A stretch of DNA of 44,215 bases from an uncultured Flammeovirgaceae bacterium (lineage in GTDB: Bacteria; Bacteroidota; Bacteroidia; Cytophagales; MED-G16). This document shows positions 17,359-26,636 of this stretch, piece by piece. The stretch spans positions 1-44,215 of the forward strand of contig CAJWTC010000004.1 of assembly GCA_913046795.1 (NCBI GenBank), given 5' to 3'. Each line of letters opens with the position of its first letter. The stretch's first letter is position 1. Under the pieces are notes generated by a model. The model did no database searches and had not been told where the DNA came from. It worked only from the letters and a program-made list of their open reading frames with translations. The position numbers and the translations under genes are program-made.

Positions 17359-18114
17359 ATGCAAAAGCTAAATGTTCTTGAGGAAAAAAAGTTAAATAAT
17401 ATTTTTATTTTCCTTACCGGCATTTTTGTAACAAATGCAATACTTGCTGAAATTTTAGGAACTAAAATTTTTGATATTTCTCTAATAAAAGACTTTAATC
17501 TTTCTGTTGGTGTTTTAATTTGGCCTGTAGTGTTTATCACAACAGACATAATCAATGAATACTTTGGACAAAAAGGTGTAAAAAGAATAAGTTATTTCAC
17601 AATATTATTAATAACATATGCCTTTATAATAATTTATCTATCAACAAAACTTTCTCCTAATGCCTACTGGTTAGATATTAATAAATATGATCCAGAAGGA
17701 AACATATTCAATATAGATTATGCATATAACACGATTTTCTTGCAAAGTATTGGGATAATTATAGGCTCAATTTTTGCCTTCTTGATTGCACAACTTCTGG
17801 ATGTTATTGTATTCCAAAAAATAAAAAAAATAACAAAAGGAAGATTTATATGGTTGAGAGCTACAGGTTCAACAGTAATCTCTCAACTAATTGATAGCTA
17901 TATAGTGTTATTGATAGCTTTTTATCTTCTTGCTCCCGAAGGAAAAGAATGGTCAATTTATCAAGTATTTAATGTAGGTTCCGACAATTACTTATTCAAA
18001 TTTTCAGTAGCTCTTCTAATTACCCCTATTATTTACTTAGCCCACTTCCTTATCGATAAATATTTAGGTAAATCCTTATCAGAAAAAGCTAAAACCAATG
18101 CACTTTTGAGATAA
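17359..18114 (+). CDS. yhhQ: Queuosine-precursor transporter, YhhQ/QPTR family
   Basis: A 251-residue inner-membrane protein with about six helices. It has the family landmarks NAILAEILGTKIF (near 26-38), a WPVVFITTDIINEYFG segment (54-69) and a late LRATGSTVISQLIDS segment (near 168-182). Members import 7-deazaguanine precursors such as preQ0/preQ1 for tRNA queuosine. No queuosine biosynthesis gene is in the window. It follows the STAS gene after 12 bases on the same strand. Confidence 0.88.
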   Translation: MQKLNVLEEKKLNNIFIFLTGIFVTNAILAEILGTKIFDISLIKDFNLSVGVLIWPVVFITTDIINEYFGQKGVKRISYFTILLITYAFIIIYLSTKLSPNAYWLDINKYDPEGNIFNIDYAYNTIFLQSIGIIIGSIFAFLIAQLLDVIVFQKIKKITKGRFIWLRATGSTVISQLIDSYIVLLIAFYLLAPEGKEWSIYQVFNVGSDNYLFKFSVALLITPIIYLAHFLIDKYLGKSLSEKAKTNALLR

Positions 18115-18138
18115 TTAGTTAATTAATTAAATTCGCAT

Positions 18139-18387
18139 ATGAAAACTTACTTAAGATTAATATATAGATCAATCGGTTTTATAATATTATTTTTCTTGAT
18201 AGGAACATTATTAGTCTATATTGAAACTATTTTAATAGAAAATAATGTCAAATCATTTATCGATGAGTCAGGTATTCTTCAGAATGATTACGAAAAAAGT
18301 TATATACCAATCATAGCATCAATGATTATATCATATCTGTTAGTTTTCCAAATCCCTTGGTTCAGGAAGAAAGAGGAGTATTCCTAA
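18139..18387 (+). CDS. Small two-helix membrane protein, unknown
   Basis: 82 residues with two hydrophobic segments (about 9-30 and 52-71) and a basic C-terminal end (PWFRKKEEYS). I do not recognise a family. It follows the queuosine transporter by 24 bases on the same strand, so co-transcription is likely. Its TAA overlaps the TAG of the convergent methyltransferase gene by sharing CTAA. Confidence 0.65.
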   Translation: MKTYLRLIYRSIGFIILFFLIGTLLVYIETILIENNVKSFIDESGILQNDYEKSYIPIIASMIISYLLVFQIPWFRKKEEYS

Positions 18388-19112
18388 GTCAATTTATGAA
18401 GTATCACACCAGCAGAAACAGATACATTTAAAGATTCTGCACTACCACCTTTTTTTATAGATATCCATCGATCTACATATCTTTTTAATTTATCGCTTAT
18501 TCCATCAGATTCACTTCCAAATAAAATTATTCCACTGGTTAGTTTTCCTATACCTTTAACATCTTCTCCATCAGTAGATGTTCCGTAGACCTTGACATCT
18601 TTACTTTCTAAAATATTTTCTAAATCATCATATAAAACATTTACCCTCGTAAAAGATCCCATAGTAGCTTGTATTACTTTAGAATTATATACATCTACAG
18701 TATTTCTAGAGCATATTATACTTTTTATGTTAAACCAGTCGGCAGTCCTTATTATAGTTCCAAGGTTTCCTGGGTCATTTATCGAGTCAAGAGCAATAAC
18801 AGGATTAGAATAGTCTATCAACTTATTTTCTAACTTTCTTTTTTTAACAACAGAGATTAGTGAGTTGTTATTATGGAGACTACTAAGTTTTTTTACTTCA
18901 TCTGAGGAGACAACATATAAATCATTAATTTTCTTATCAGAATAATAACTTCTAAAAGTTTCTTCTGATATTACTGTAAACTCTATTTGGTAATCAGAAG
19001 TAATAACTTCATTAAAGCTCTTCACACCCTCAACAATAAATAAATTTGAATTTATTCTGTTCTTTTTATGCTTAAGTGATTTAACAATTTTAATTTTAGA
19101 TTTTGGAAGCAT
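18384..19112 (-). CDS. TrmH/SpoU-family RNA 2'-O-methyltransferase
   Basis: A 242-residue SPOUT methyltransferase. Motif 1 is NDPGNLGTIIRTADWF (near 111-126), motif 2 is ILFGSESDGIS (near 197-207) and motif 3 is SAESLNVSVSAGV (near 224-236). The N-terminal ~90 residues form the L30e-like substrate-binding domain (KIVKSLKHKKNRINSNLFIVEG). It resembles RlmB/AviRb-type rRNA enzymes; the exact target base is unknown. Standalone gene, close to the divergent PAP2 gene. Confidence 0.9.
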   Translation of the reverse strand: MLPKSKIKIVKSLKHKKNRINSNLFIVEGVKSFNEVITSDYQIEFTVISEETFRSYYSDKKINDLYVVSSDEVKKLSSLHNNNSLISVVKKRKLENKLIDYSNPVIALDSINDPGNLGTIIRTADWFNIKSIICSRNTVDVYNSKVIQATMGSFTRVNVLYDDLENILESKDVKVYGTSTDGEDVKGIGKLTSGIILFGSESDGISDKLKRYVDRWISIKKGGSAESLNVSVSAGVILHKLT

Positions 19113-19130
19113 AAATTAAATTTAAATATA

Positions 19131-19673
19131 TTGTTTGAATACATACTTAAAATTGATAGAGAGATTACATTGATGATAAATGGATTTTCATCTGAGTACG
19201 TAGATTATCTCATGATATTTCTCAGTAATAAATATGTTTGGATACCTTTATATGTATTCCTTATTTATTTCTTGTTTAAGTATGATAAAAATAATTCCTT
19301 CAAACTTATAGCCATCTGTATTTCTACCGTTATTATTTCTGATTTCATTACCAGTTCAGTTATGAAACCATTTTTTGAGAGATTAAGACCATGTAATAGT
19401 GAAGAACTTTTAGGCTTAATTGATATTGTATCAGGTTGTGGAAAAAAATATAGTTTCGCATCCTCTCACTCATCAACGACATTCTCTCTAGCCACAATAT
19501 ATTATTATTTATCTAAACGAAAATTTAAATTTTTGTTTTTTTGGAGCTTAGCAATAGGTTACAGCAGAGTATACTTAGGTGTTCATTATTTTGGCGATGT
19601 AGCTGTTGGCTTATTTGTAGGATTCCTAACTTCGTTAATTATTTATCGTATTACAAAAAAATATATAAGTTGA
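19131..19673 (+). CDS. PAP2-family membrane phosphatase
   Basis: A 180-residue type 2 phosphatidic acid phosphatase with five to six helices. The three signature motifs are intact: K79..R86-P87 in KPFFERLRP, H113 in FASSHSS, and R146/H152/D156 in SRVYLGVHYFGD. Such enzymes dephosphorylate lipids such as undecaprenyl-diphosphate or phosphatidylglycerophosphate; which one is not readable. Start is TTG at 19131, which keeps the conserved N-terminal helix. Its TGA overlaps the start of the SCO1 gene (TTGA). Confidence 0.9.
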   Translation: MFEYILKIDREITLMINGFSSEYVDYLMIFLSNKYVWIPLYVFLIYFLFKYDKNNSFKLIAICISTVIISDFITSSVMKPFFERLRPCNSEELLGLIDIVSGCGKKYSFASSHSSTTFSLATIYYYLSKRKFKFLFFWSLAIGYSRVYLGVHYFGDVAVGLFVGFLTSLIIYRITKKYIS

Positions 19674-20302
19674 CTAGAACAATAATCGTATTTTCTTTTT
19701 TACTGATTTCGTGCTATAAATCTGATAAGGAACTGCCTATATTCGGAAGAAAAAAAATTGTAGAGAAAACAGTAAATGGATTAGTCATACCTGACACTGT
19801 TGATCATACGGTAAGTGATTTCAAATTAACTAATCAAAATGGTGAAATAATAACAAACGAATCATTCCAAAACAGTATTTATATAGCAGACTTTTTTTTT
19901 ACAACATGCCCTACGATATGTCCAGTAATGAAATCTAATCTATTAAAGATTCATGACCACTTTATTAAAAATGAAAATATCAAGTTTCTTTCTCACACAA
20001 TCAATCCCGAATATGATAATATAGAAAGGTTAAATGAATATTCTAAAAATTTAGGAGTTAGTTCTAGAAAGTGGCATTTTGTGACAGGAGATATAAACTA
20101 TATTCATGAAATAGCAAAAAAAAGTTATATGGTAACAGCTATGGAAGATTCCAGAGAACCTGGTGGTTTTCTACACAGCGGCACATTCTTGTTAGTTGAT
20201 ACAGAGAGAAGAATTAGAGGAGTTTATGATGGTACAGATGAATTAGAAATCTCAAAAATAAAAAATGATATCAGAATTCTATTAAAATCTAATGTTTACT
20301 AA
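19670..20302 (+). CDS. SCO1/SenC-family copper chaperone lipoprotein
   Basis: A 210-residue thioredoxin-fold protein that delivers copper to, or reduces, the CuA site of cytochrome oxidase. Copper ligands are C80 and C84 (TTCPTICP) and H169 (FLHSG). The TTG at 19670, overlapping the PAP2 stop in TTGA, gives a clean lipoprotein signal with C15 (LLISC). A longer reading from 19541 would run through the PAP2 gene in another frame and is unlikely. The 3' end overlaps the convergent riboflavin synthase gene by 14 bases. No oxidase genes are nearby. Confidence 0.93.
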   Translation: MTRTIIVFSFLLISCYKSDKELPIFGRKKIVEKTVNGLVIPDTVDHTVSDFKLTNQNGEIITNESFQNSIYIADFFFTTCPTICPVMKSNLLKIHDHFIKNENIKFLSHTINPEYDNIERLNEYSKNLGVSSRKWHFVTGDINYIHEIAKKSYMVTAMEDSREPGGFLHSGTFLLVDTERRIRGVYDGTDELEISKIKNDIRILLKSNVY

Positions 20303-20870
20303 GCCTCTCAATATACTTACCAAGAATATCATATTCGATATTAACTAAATCATTTTCTGATAAAAGTTTAAAATTTGTTTTGGAGTAAGTATGTGGAATT
20401 ATTGCTACAGAAAAAAAATTATCTCTTATATCAAAACAAGTTAAACTAACACCATTAACGGTAATACTACCCTTCTCAACAACGTATTTTAAAAAATTTT
20501 TAGACTTGAAAGTATATACCCAGTTATTACCATTATCTATAATTTTTTTACATCTCGCAATATCATCAACATGACCTTGAACTATATGTCCATCTAACCT
20601 ATCGCTCACTTTCAAACTTCTCTCTAGGTTAACCAATGAGCCTACTTCTAAATCTGAGAACCTACTTTTCTTTAAAGTCTCAGGAACCAAAGTTATATCA
20701 TGAGACTTATCAGATAAACGGGTAACAGTGAGGCAGACACCGTCATGAGATAAACTTTCATCGACTCTCAAATCATGACTTATGCTACTGCTTACTGTCA
20801 AATTTAGATTTTCTTTATCGTAATTTAAAGAATCTATTACTCCTGTTGTCTCTACAATACCTGTAAACAT
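20289..20870 (-). CDS. ribE: Riboflavin synthase, alpha subunit
   Basis: A 193-residue enzyme converting two 6,7-dimethyl-8-ribityllumazines to riboflavin. It opens with the invariant MFTGIVE and has two lumazine-binding repeats (about 1-90 and 91-185), with GVCLTVT in the first and GVSLTCF in the second, and GHIVQGHVD between them. Standalone on the minus strand, with a divergent thioesterase gene and back-to-back promoter boxes. Confidence 0.96.
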   Translation of the reverse strand: MFTGIVETTGVIDSLNYDKENLNLTVSSSISHDLRVDESLSHDGVCLTVTRLSDKSHDITLVPETLKKSRFSDLEVGSLVNLERSLKVSDRLDGHIVQGHVDDIARCKKIIDNGNNWVYTFKSKNFLKYVVEKGSITVNGVSLTCFDIRDNFFSVAIIPHTYSKTNFKLLSENDLVNIEYDILGKYIERLSKH

Positions 20871-20895
20871 TTTAATATATTTAAATATGACTATG

Positions 20896-20916
20896 CAAAC
20901 ATAAAAGTTAAATTTG
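20896..20916. promoter_or_regulatory. Divergent -7 boxes for ribE and the thioesterase gene
   Basis: TATGTTTG on the minus strand (20903-20896) faces ribE, and TAAATTTG on the plus strand (20909-20916) faces the thioesterase. Only five bases separate the two boxes. Neither has a convincing TTG at the usual distance. Confidence 0.5.
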
Positions 20917-20933
20917 CTTATAAGAAATAAAAT

Positions 20934-21449
20934 ATGAAAGATATAATCAAAGATTGTAAAGACACAAAAATCACAATAAGTGAAATGGTTTTACCAAATC
21001 ATACAAATAATTTAGACACTCTTTTTGGGGGTAAACTTATGTACTGGATGGATATGGCCGCAGCAATATGTGCCCATAAAAATACCAAAAAAATATCTGT
21101 TACTGCCTCTGTTGATAACATCACTTTCAAGTCGCCTATTTTCAAAGGTGACATAGTTACAATAACTGCCTACATCACAAGGGTTTTTAATACTTCTATG
21201 GAAATTTTTATTGAGGCGACTTCACAAAATAGTAAATCTCAAAAATCTGTTATTTGTAACAGTGCTTTTTTCACCTTCGTTACACTCAACAATGATAGAA
21301 AACCTGTAAAATCAATCGAAGTTAAACCTAAAACTAAGGAGGAAAAGAAACTTTATGATGGTGCGCTTAGGAGAAGACAACTCAGACTTATCTTAGCAGG
21401 CAAGATGAAGCCAGAGGAGGCAAATGAATTGAAATCAATTTTTAATTAA
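20934..21449 (+). CDS. Acyl-CoA thioesterase (hotdog fold)
   Basis: A 171-residue single hotdog-domain protein. NHTNNLDTLFGGKLMYWMD (residues 22-40) is the typical acyl-CoA thioesterase helix, with N and D expected at the active site, and TASVDNITFKSPI follows. It belongs to the YciA/BFIT-like group that hydrolyses acyl-CoAs in the cytosol. A C-terminal basic extension (KEEKKLYDGALRRRQLRL) is usual in this family. It ends overlapping the convergent TlpA-like gene by 8 bases. Confidence 0.9.
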   Translation: MKDIIKDCKDTKITISEMVLPNHTNNLDTLFGGKLMYWMDMAAAICAHKNTKKISVTASVDNITFKSPIFKGDIVTITAYITRVFNTSMEIFIEATSQNSKSQKSVICNSAFFTFVTLNNDRKPVKSIEVKPKTKEEKKLYDGALRRRQLRLILAGKMKPEEANELKSIFN

Positions 21450-22569
21450 ATATTTCTTGTAGCTTCTTAGTGAGGTTACTTCCACGAAGGTCTGTATTCT
21501 TAGCAATAATTTTTCCATCTGGATCTAGTAGAAATGCACTAGGTATCCTATCAACATCATAGATTTCAGCTGCTTCAGATTGATAATATTTGAGATCTGA
21601 AACATTAACCCAGGGTAATTTATCTTGAGTAATACCTCTTACCCAATCATTTTTATTTCTGTCCAAAGAAACTTGATATACTTCAAACCCCTTTGATTTA
21701 TAATTATTGTAATTTTGGACTATGTTAGGGTTTTCCTCTCTACACGGCCTACACCATGCAGCCCAAAAGTCTAATAGAACATATTTTCCTCTTAAGGAAG
21801 CTAATGATATTGGCACCCCACTTGTGTCATTAAGAATAATATCAGGTGCAATACTTCCTACAGAAATAGATTTAATTTTTATGAGCTTATCTTCAAAATT
21901 CTTAAAATAGGAGTTACTACCAAATTCATCAGAATATTTTTTATATATAACCTGCCAAAATTCGAGATTTTCTTCTAAGTCTAAGTAGTCAGCAGTTACA
22001 AGTACCGCTAAGGAATTTTTCGTATTAGAAAGATAATCTTTTAGAGACAATTCAAACTGATTTTTTTTGAAATCAAATTCACCTCTTATGCTATTTGCTA
22101 GCTGCACATCCTGTTCCTGACTAGCTTCTACAAATTTAATGTTAAGATCTCTGATCTCTGATCTATAAGTTGTGATTTTATCGCCTATAGATTTTAAAAT
22201 GTCAGTGTCATCTGAACCTCTAATTTTATATTCAAATAGAGAATTAGAATCGTCTATACTTATATTTATGTCTGATTCGTAGGCAATTAGATCTAGACTA
22301 GTATAGCCCATAAAGTCTAATCTAAATAGTGTAGCCTCAAAAATATAGACATTGAATTCGATACTGTTATTATCAAAATTTGAAGTCTCAATAAGTTCAA
22401 TTGAATAATCTGAATTAACTTTTTGCAGTCTCACCTCCTCATAATCTCCAGAACCAATTATATCCACTGAGATAGTAATTTTTTCTGAACCTTTTTTTGG
22501 GTTATCTCCACATGAAAAAATAAATAATATCAGTGAGAGTGAAATGAATTTTGAAAGTATTTTAAACAT
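21442..22569 (-). CDS. TlpA/ResA-like thioredoxin lipoprotein with DUF4369-type N-terminus
   Basis: 375 residues. The signal ends at FIFSC (C20 lipidated). Residues about 28-115 resemble the beta-sandwich DUF4369 domain common in Bacteroidota, then a helical linker, then a thioredoxin domain with CRPC at 273-276 in DFWAAWCRPC and the cis-proline in DRIPSAF. Likely a periplasmic thiol reductant of the AhpC/TSA-TlpA type. It lies 54 bases downstream of alaS on the same strand, possibly co-transcribed. Target proteins are unknown. Confidence 0.9.
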   Translation of the reverse strand: MFKILSKFISLSLILFIFSCGDNPKKGSEKITISVDIIGSGDYEEVRLQKVNSDYSIELIETSNFDNNSIEFNVYIFEATLFRLDFMGYTSLDLIAYESDINISIDDSNSLFEYKIRGSDDTDILKSIGDKITTYRSEIRDLNIKFVEASQEQDVQLANSIRGEFDFKKNQFELSLKDYLSNTKNSLAVLVTADYLDLEENLEFWQVIYKKYSDEFGSNSYFKNFEDKLIKIKSISVGSIAPDIILNDTSGVPISLASLRGKYVLLDFWAAWCRPCREENPNIVQNYNNYKSKGFEVYQVSLDRNKNDWVRGITQDKLPWVNVSDLKYYQSEAAEIYDVDRIPSAFLLDPDGKIIAKNTDLRGSNLTKKLQEIFN

Positions 22570-22623
22570 ATTATTAATTAGTTAAGTTGATGTGCAACCT
22601 GAATATATGAACGTCAAAAAAAT

Positions 22624-25245
22624 CTAATTGTTTAGTATTGAAGAAAACAAAGATTTTGCCTCTTTAATAACTTTATCTGTTCCGCTAAGTTTCTTCCCAC
22701 CAGCTGTTGCAAGAAATTTTTGACCTCCACCCGATCCTTCGATATGAGATGCTAACTTATTAATGATAACGTTAGCGTCAAGACTCATCTTATCACATAA
22801 ATTTTTTGATATCATCAAAACTATTATTGGTTTATTAGAATTAGATAATGTCCCTAGGAAGATCATATTGTTTTTCTCTTTTTCTAGTTCAAAGGCTAGC
22901 TGCTTCACTAATTCCATTTTTTCATTTTTAAAATCATGAATAATTATATTCACATCACCTTCTTTAATCACTGAGGAGAGTAACTTGTCTCTAAGATTCT
23001 TTTTTCTGTCTTTATTATTTGATGTTATTTCTTTCTCTAAAGATCTATTTTTATTAATTAAAGAATTTACTGAGTCTAGTATATTATTTGATTTTAATAT
23101 GATTTTTAAATCATTAATTAATTTGGATTCTATTTTAGAGAATTTTTCAGATGCAATAGAAGTTATGGCCTCAATCCTCCTTACACCTGAAGATATAGAA
23201 GATTCTGAAAGAATCTTAAAGTGACCAATTTCAGACGTATTTTGTACGTGAGTTCCACCACATAACTCAATTGAAAATTTTTCATCTATAGTAATAACTC
23301 TGACCTTATCACCATATTTTTCACCAAAAAGGGCAGTAGCTCCTCTTTTTTTGGCTTCATTTATATTAACGTCATCTTCAATATTAACTTTAATATTCTC
23401 AATTATTTTATCATTAACTATATCACTTATTTTATCAATTGATTCACTGTCAATTTTTGAAAAGTGAGAGAAATCAAACCTTAAAACCTTCTCGCTAACC
23501 AGAGAACCTTTTTGGGAAACATGATCACCCAAAACATTTCTCAAAGCCGCATGGAGAAGATGTGTCGCCGAATGGTTTTTAGAGATAAAACCCCTTCTTT
23601 TGTTATCAATTATAAGCTTAACTTTATTCTCCATTGATTTAGGAAGGTTTTCAGAAACATGAACTATTAAGTCATTTTCCTTATATGTTTTAATAATATT
23701 TATTTTTTCATCTCCATCAAGCATATACCCAATATCTCCTACTTGACCCCCAGATTCTGGATAGAAAGGTGTACTATCAAATACTACATTGTAAATTATC
23801 TGATCATCTAACTTGACCTCTCGATACATAATAATTTCAGATGAGGATTCGTTTTTCTCGTATCCAATAAATAAAGTTCCTCTCTTCTCTTTTTTTAGAT
23901 ATTGCCAGTCTTCAGACACTGACTTTATTACATTTCTTGATCTTTTTCTTTGATTATCAAGTAATTCCTTAAACTTATCTTTATCAATCTCAATACCTCT
24001 CTCTCTAAAAATAAGTTCAGTAAGATCAATTGGGAACCCGAAAGTGTCATATAACTCAAATACTAATTCTCCCGATACTCTTTCATTATGAACATAATCA
24101 TTAATTCTTTTCAACCCTTTCTCTAATGTGGCAAGAAAAGCCTTCTCCTCCTCAAGGATTACCTCCATTATAAATTTTTTCTGTCTACTTAAGTTTTTAA
24201 AAATATTTTTGTATTCATTTATTACAGATTCTGACAAGACATTGAGAAATGGTCGAGTGAGATTTAGGGTTGAATACCCATACCTAACAGCTCTTCTAAG
24301 TATCCTCCTCACAACGTATCCAGACTTATTATTGGATGGAATTGCACCATCTGATACTGTAAATACTATTGCTCTTATATGATCACAGATAACCCTAAAG
24401 GCAATATTAATATCTTTTTTTTCACCATACTTCTTACCAGAGATCTTCTCTAAGGAAGTAATTATTGACTTAAAAATATTTGTGTCATATGTTGATTTAA
24501 GAGAGTCAATTGCCATTGCGAGCCTCTCTAAACCCATTCCAGTGTCGACATGTTTTTCAGGAAGATTTTTAAGTGAACCATCTTTTTTTCTATTAAATTC
24601 AATAAAAACAAGGTTCCATATCTCAATAACTTCAGGATGATCTTTATTTATTAGTTTATGGGTTGGGTTCTTTTGTATCTCTTTTGTATCTCTTAGGTCA
24701 ATATGTATTTCAGAACAGGGACCACATGGACCTGTGTCACCCATCTCCCAAAAATTATCCTTCTTAGAACCATCTATAATCTTCGACTCGTCTACTATTT
24801 CCTTCCAATAATCATATGACTCAAGGTCTCTAGATAATCCATCTGAGTTATCTCCACCAAAAATAGTAACGTAGAGTCTTGACTCATCTAAATTATATTT
24901 TTTTGTTAGAAGTTCCCATGCCCATTTTATAGCATCTTTTTTAAAATAATCTCCAAATGACCAGTTTCCAAGCATTTCAAACATTGTGTGGTGATACTTA
25001 TCGACACCTACCTCCTCTAAATCATTATGTTTACCACTTACCCTTAGACATTTTTGAGTGTTAGCAATTCGTTTTGTATTTGATTTAATATTTCCTAAGA
25101 AAATATCTTTAAATTGATTCATTCCGGCATTGGTGAACATTAAGGTAGGATCATCCTTAACCGTGATTGGTGCTGATTCAACTATTGTGTGTCCCTTTTC
25201 TTGAAAAAAATCAAAAAATATTTGTCTTATTTTTTTAGTGTCCAT
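22624..25245 (-). CDS. alaS: Alanine-tRNA ligase
   Basis: An 873-residue class II synthetase, full length. The N-terminal catalytic core has FTNAGMNQFK and MLGNWSFGDY. The editing domain has HSATH (H558, H562) and C662/H666 in CGGTHV, so mischarged-Ser/Gly editing should work. The C-terminal GSGGGQKF..AGGK region is the C-Ala/DHHA1 domain. It is divergent from the M23 peptidase gene with adjoining promoter boxes. Confidence 0.98.
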   Translation of the reverse strand: MDTKKIRQIFFDFFQEKGHTIVESAPITVKDDPTLMFTNAGMNQFKDIFLGNIKSNTKRIANTQKCLRVSGKHNDLEEVGVDKYHHTMFEMLGNWSFGDYFKKDAIKWAWELLTKKYNLDESRLYVTIFGGDNSDGLSRDLESYDYWKEIVDESKIIDGSKKDNFWEMGDTGPCGPCSEIHIDLRDTKEIQKNPTHKLINKDHPEVIEIWNLVFIEFNRKKDGSLKNLPEKHVDTGMGLERLAMAIDSLKSTYDTNIFKSIITSLEKISGKKYGEKKDINIAFRVICDHIRAIVFTVSDGAIPSNNKSGYVVRRILRRAVRYGYSTLNLTRPFLNVLSESVINEYKNIFKNLSRQKKFIMEVILEEEKAFLATLEKGLKRINDYVHNERVSGELVFELYDTFGFPIDLTELIFRERGIEIDKDKFKELLDNQRKRSRNVIKSVSEDWQYLKKEKRGTLFIGYEKNESSSEIIMYREVKLDDQIIYNVVFDSTPFYPESGGQVGDIGYMLDGDEKINIIKTYKENDLIVHVSENLPKSMENKVKLIIDNKRRGFISKNHSATHLLHAALRNVLGDHVSQKGSLVSEKVLRFDFSHFSKIDSESIDKISDIVNDKIIENIKVNIEDDVNINEAKKRGATALFGEKYGDKVRVITIDEKFSIELCGGTHVQNTSEIGHFKILSESSISSGVRRIEAITSIASEKFSKIESKLINDLKIILKSNNILDSVNSLINKNRSLEKEITSNNKDRKKNLRDKLLSSVIKEGDVNIIIHDFKNEKMELVKQLAFELEKEKNNMIFLGTLSNSNKPIIVLMISKNLCDKMSLDANVIINKLASHIEGSGGGQKFLATAGGKKLSGTDKVIKEAKSLFSSILNN

Positions 25246-25271
25246 TTAAGTTATATATCAACGAATATTTT

Positions 25272-25287
25272 TATTTTTGCAAATATA
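25272..25287. promoter_or_regulatory. Abutting divergent -7 boxes for alaS and the M23 peptidase gene
   Basis: TATTTTTG on the plus strand (25272-25279) and TATATTTG on the minus strand (25287-25280) touch each other, forming a near-palindrome centred on TTTGCAAA. Both match TAnnTTTG. The gap between the two starts is 73 bp. Confidence 0.55.
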
Positions 25288-25318
25288 AAATATAAAATTA
25301 GGCTATTTTCATCTAATA

Positions 25319-26305
25319 ATGAGAAAAGAAAAATATTATTACAACCCTGAAACCTGTAAGTTCGAAAAGGTAAAAAAAAGCAAAAAAGAACAGTTTCTTA
25401 ATATCTCAGGATTACTATCTATAATTTTATTAACAAGTATGGGGCTTCTTACTATCTATGATGCATATTTTGAGTCACCTAAAATTATTCAACTCAAGAA
25501 AGAAAATAGTGAGTTGCAGACTCATTATGAGATACTAAATAAAGAGGTCAATATTGCTTATAAAATGTTAGAGAATCTAGAGGAGAGAGACGACAATATT
25601 TACAGAGTTATTTTTGAAGCTGAACCCATTCCTTCATCAATTAGAAAAGTTGGTATTGGTGGTATCAACAGATATAAGAATCTACTTGATGGTAACTTAG
25701 AGAGAGAAGATTTATTATTAGATAATTATGCAAAAATTGATGAGTTAAAGAGAAAGTTATATATTCAAACTAAGTCTTACGACGACCTGTATAATATGGC
25801 TACCAGTAAAGAAGATCTTGTAGCTGCGATACCCGCAATCCAACCTGTATCAAATAAAGACCTCAAAAGACTTGCATCCGGTTTCGGAAGAAGAATTGAT
25901 CCTTTTTTGAAAGTTAAAAGGATGCATTATGGGCTTGATTTTTCCATTAAGATTGGGACACCAATATATGCCACAGCTGATGGAAAAGCAGTGGTAGTAA
26001 AAACATCTTTTGGAGGTTTTGGGAAACACATCTATCTAGACCATGGAAATGGATATAGAACTGTTTATGCTCACCTAGATAAGTTCAATGTGAAGAGAGG
26101 TCAAAAAGTTAAAAGAGGTGAACTAATTGCATATAGTGGTAACTCTGGTAGGTCAACAGCTCCTCATCTACACTATGAAGTACATAAGGGTGGAAAGAAA
26201 GTAAATCCAATAAATTTCTTCTTTAATGACCTCACTCCAAGTCAGTACGAGGAAGTAATCAAAATTGCATCAGTAGAAAACCAAGCATTAGGGTCAACAT
26301 ACTAA
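25319..26305 (+). CDS. M23-family (LytM-type) peptidoglycan peptidase
   Basis: 328 residues. One N-terminal membrane helix (about 28-48), a coiled-coil-like stretch (about 55-92 and 128-150), then an M23 domain. Zinc and catalytic residues are present: H203 and D207 in MHYGLD, H252 in AHLD, and H283/H285 in PHLHYEV. Such proteins cut peptide cross-links or regulate amidases during growth and division. The start of a MerR gene follows after one base, so the two are coupled. Confidence 0.93.
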   Translation: MRKEKYYYNPETCKFEKVKKSKKEQFLNISGLLSIILLTSMGLLTIYDAYFESPKIIQLKKENSELQTHYEILNKEVNIAYKMLENLEERDDNIYRVIFEAEPIPSSIRKVGIGGINRYKNLLDGNLEREDLLLDNYAKIDELKRKLYIQTKSYDDLYNMATSKEDLVAAIPAIQPVSNKDLKRLASGFGRRIDPFLKVKRMHYGLDFSIKIGTPIYATADGKAVVVKTSFGGFGKHIYLDHGNGYRTVYAHLDKFNVKRGQKVKRGELIAYSGNSGRSTAPHLHYEVHKGGKKVNPINFFFNDLTPSQYEEVIKIASVENQALGSTY

Positions 26306-26306
26306 T

Positions 26307-26636
26307 ATGCCTTACAAAGAGAGAGAAATAAAAAAAAAATATTTTACTATCGGAGAAGTTGCTAACAGTCTAGAGTTATCTACATCTCAAATTAGATTCT
26401 GGGAAAGTGAATTTGATCAGTTAAATCCAAAGAAAAACTCTAAAGGTTCAAGAAAATTTACAGAAAAGGATATAGAAACTATAAGAGCTATACATTCACT
26501 CCTGAAAAATAAAAAATTTACAATAGATGGAGCAAAAAAAGTTCTTAGAGAAGAAATGAAGGAGGATAAAAAAGACGTTGTCAATCAACTTTTTTCAATT
26601 AAAGAAAAATTGATTTCAATTAAGAAAAAGATCTAA
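26307..26636 (+). CDS. MerR-family regulator
   Basis: A 109-residue protein with a winged helix-turn-helix of the MerR type: YFTIGEVANSLELSTSQIRFWESEF (residues 11-35) followed by RKFTEKDIETI. It has only a short C-terminal helix (coiled-coil dimer) and no obvious ligand domain or cysteines. Always found next to the M23 gene in many Bacteroidota, which makes cell-envelope control plausible. Its TAA shares CTAA with the TAG of the convergent gene. Confidence 0.9.
   Translation: MPYKEREIKKKYFTIGEVANSLELSTSQIRFWESEFDQLNPKKNSKGSRKFTEKDIETIRAIHSLLKNKKFTIDGAKKVLREEMKEDKKDVVNQLFSIKEKLISIKKKI

Noticed and set aside
19541..19669. A longer N-terminus for the SCO1-family protein
   Set aside because: It would overlap PAP2 by over 130 bases in another frame and bury the lipoprotein signal; the TTG at 19670 gives a normal signal and a TTGA overlap.
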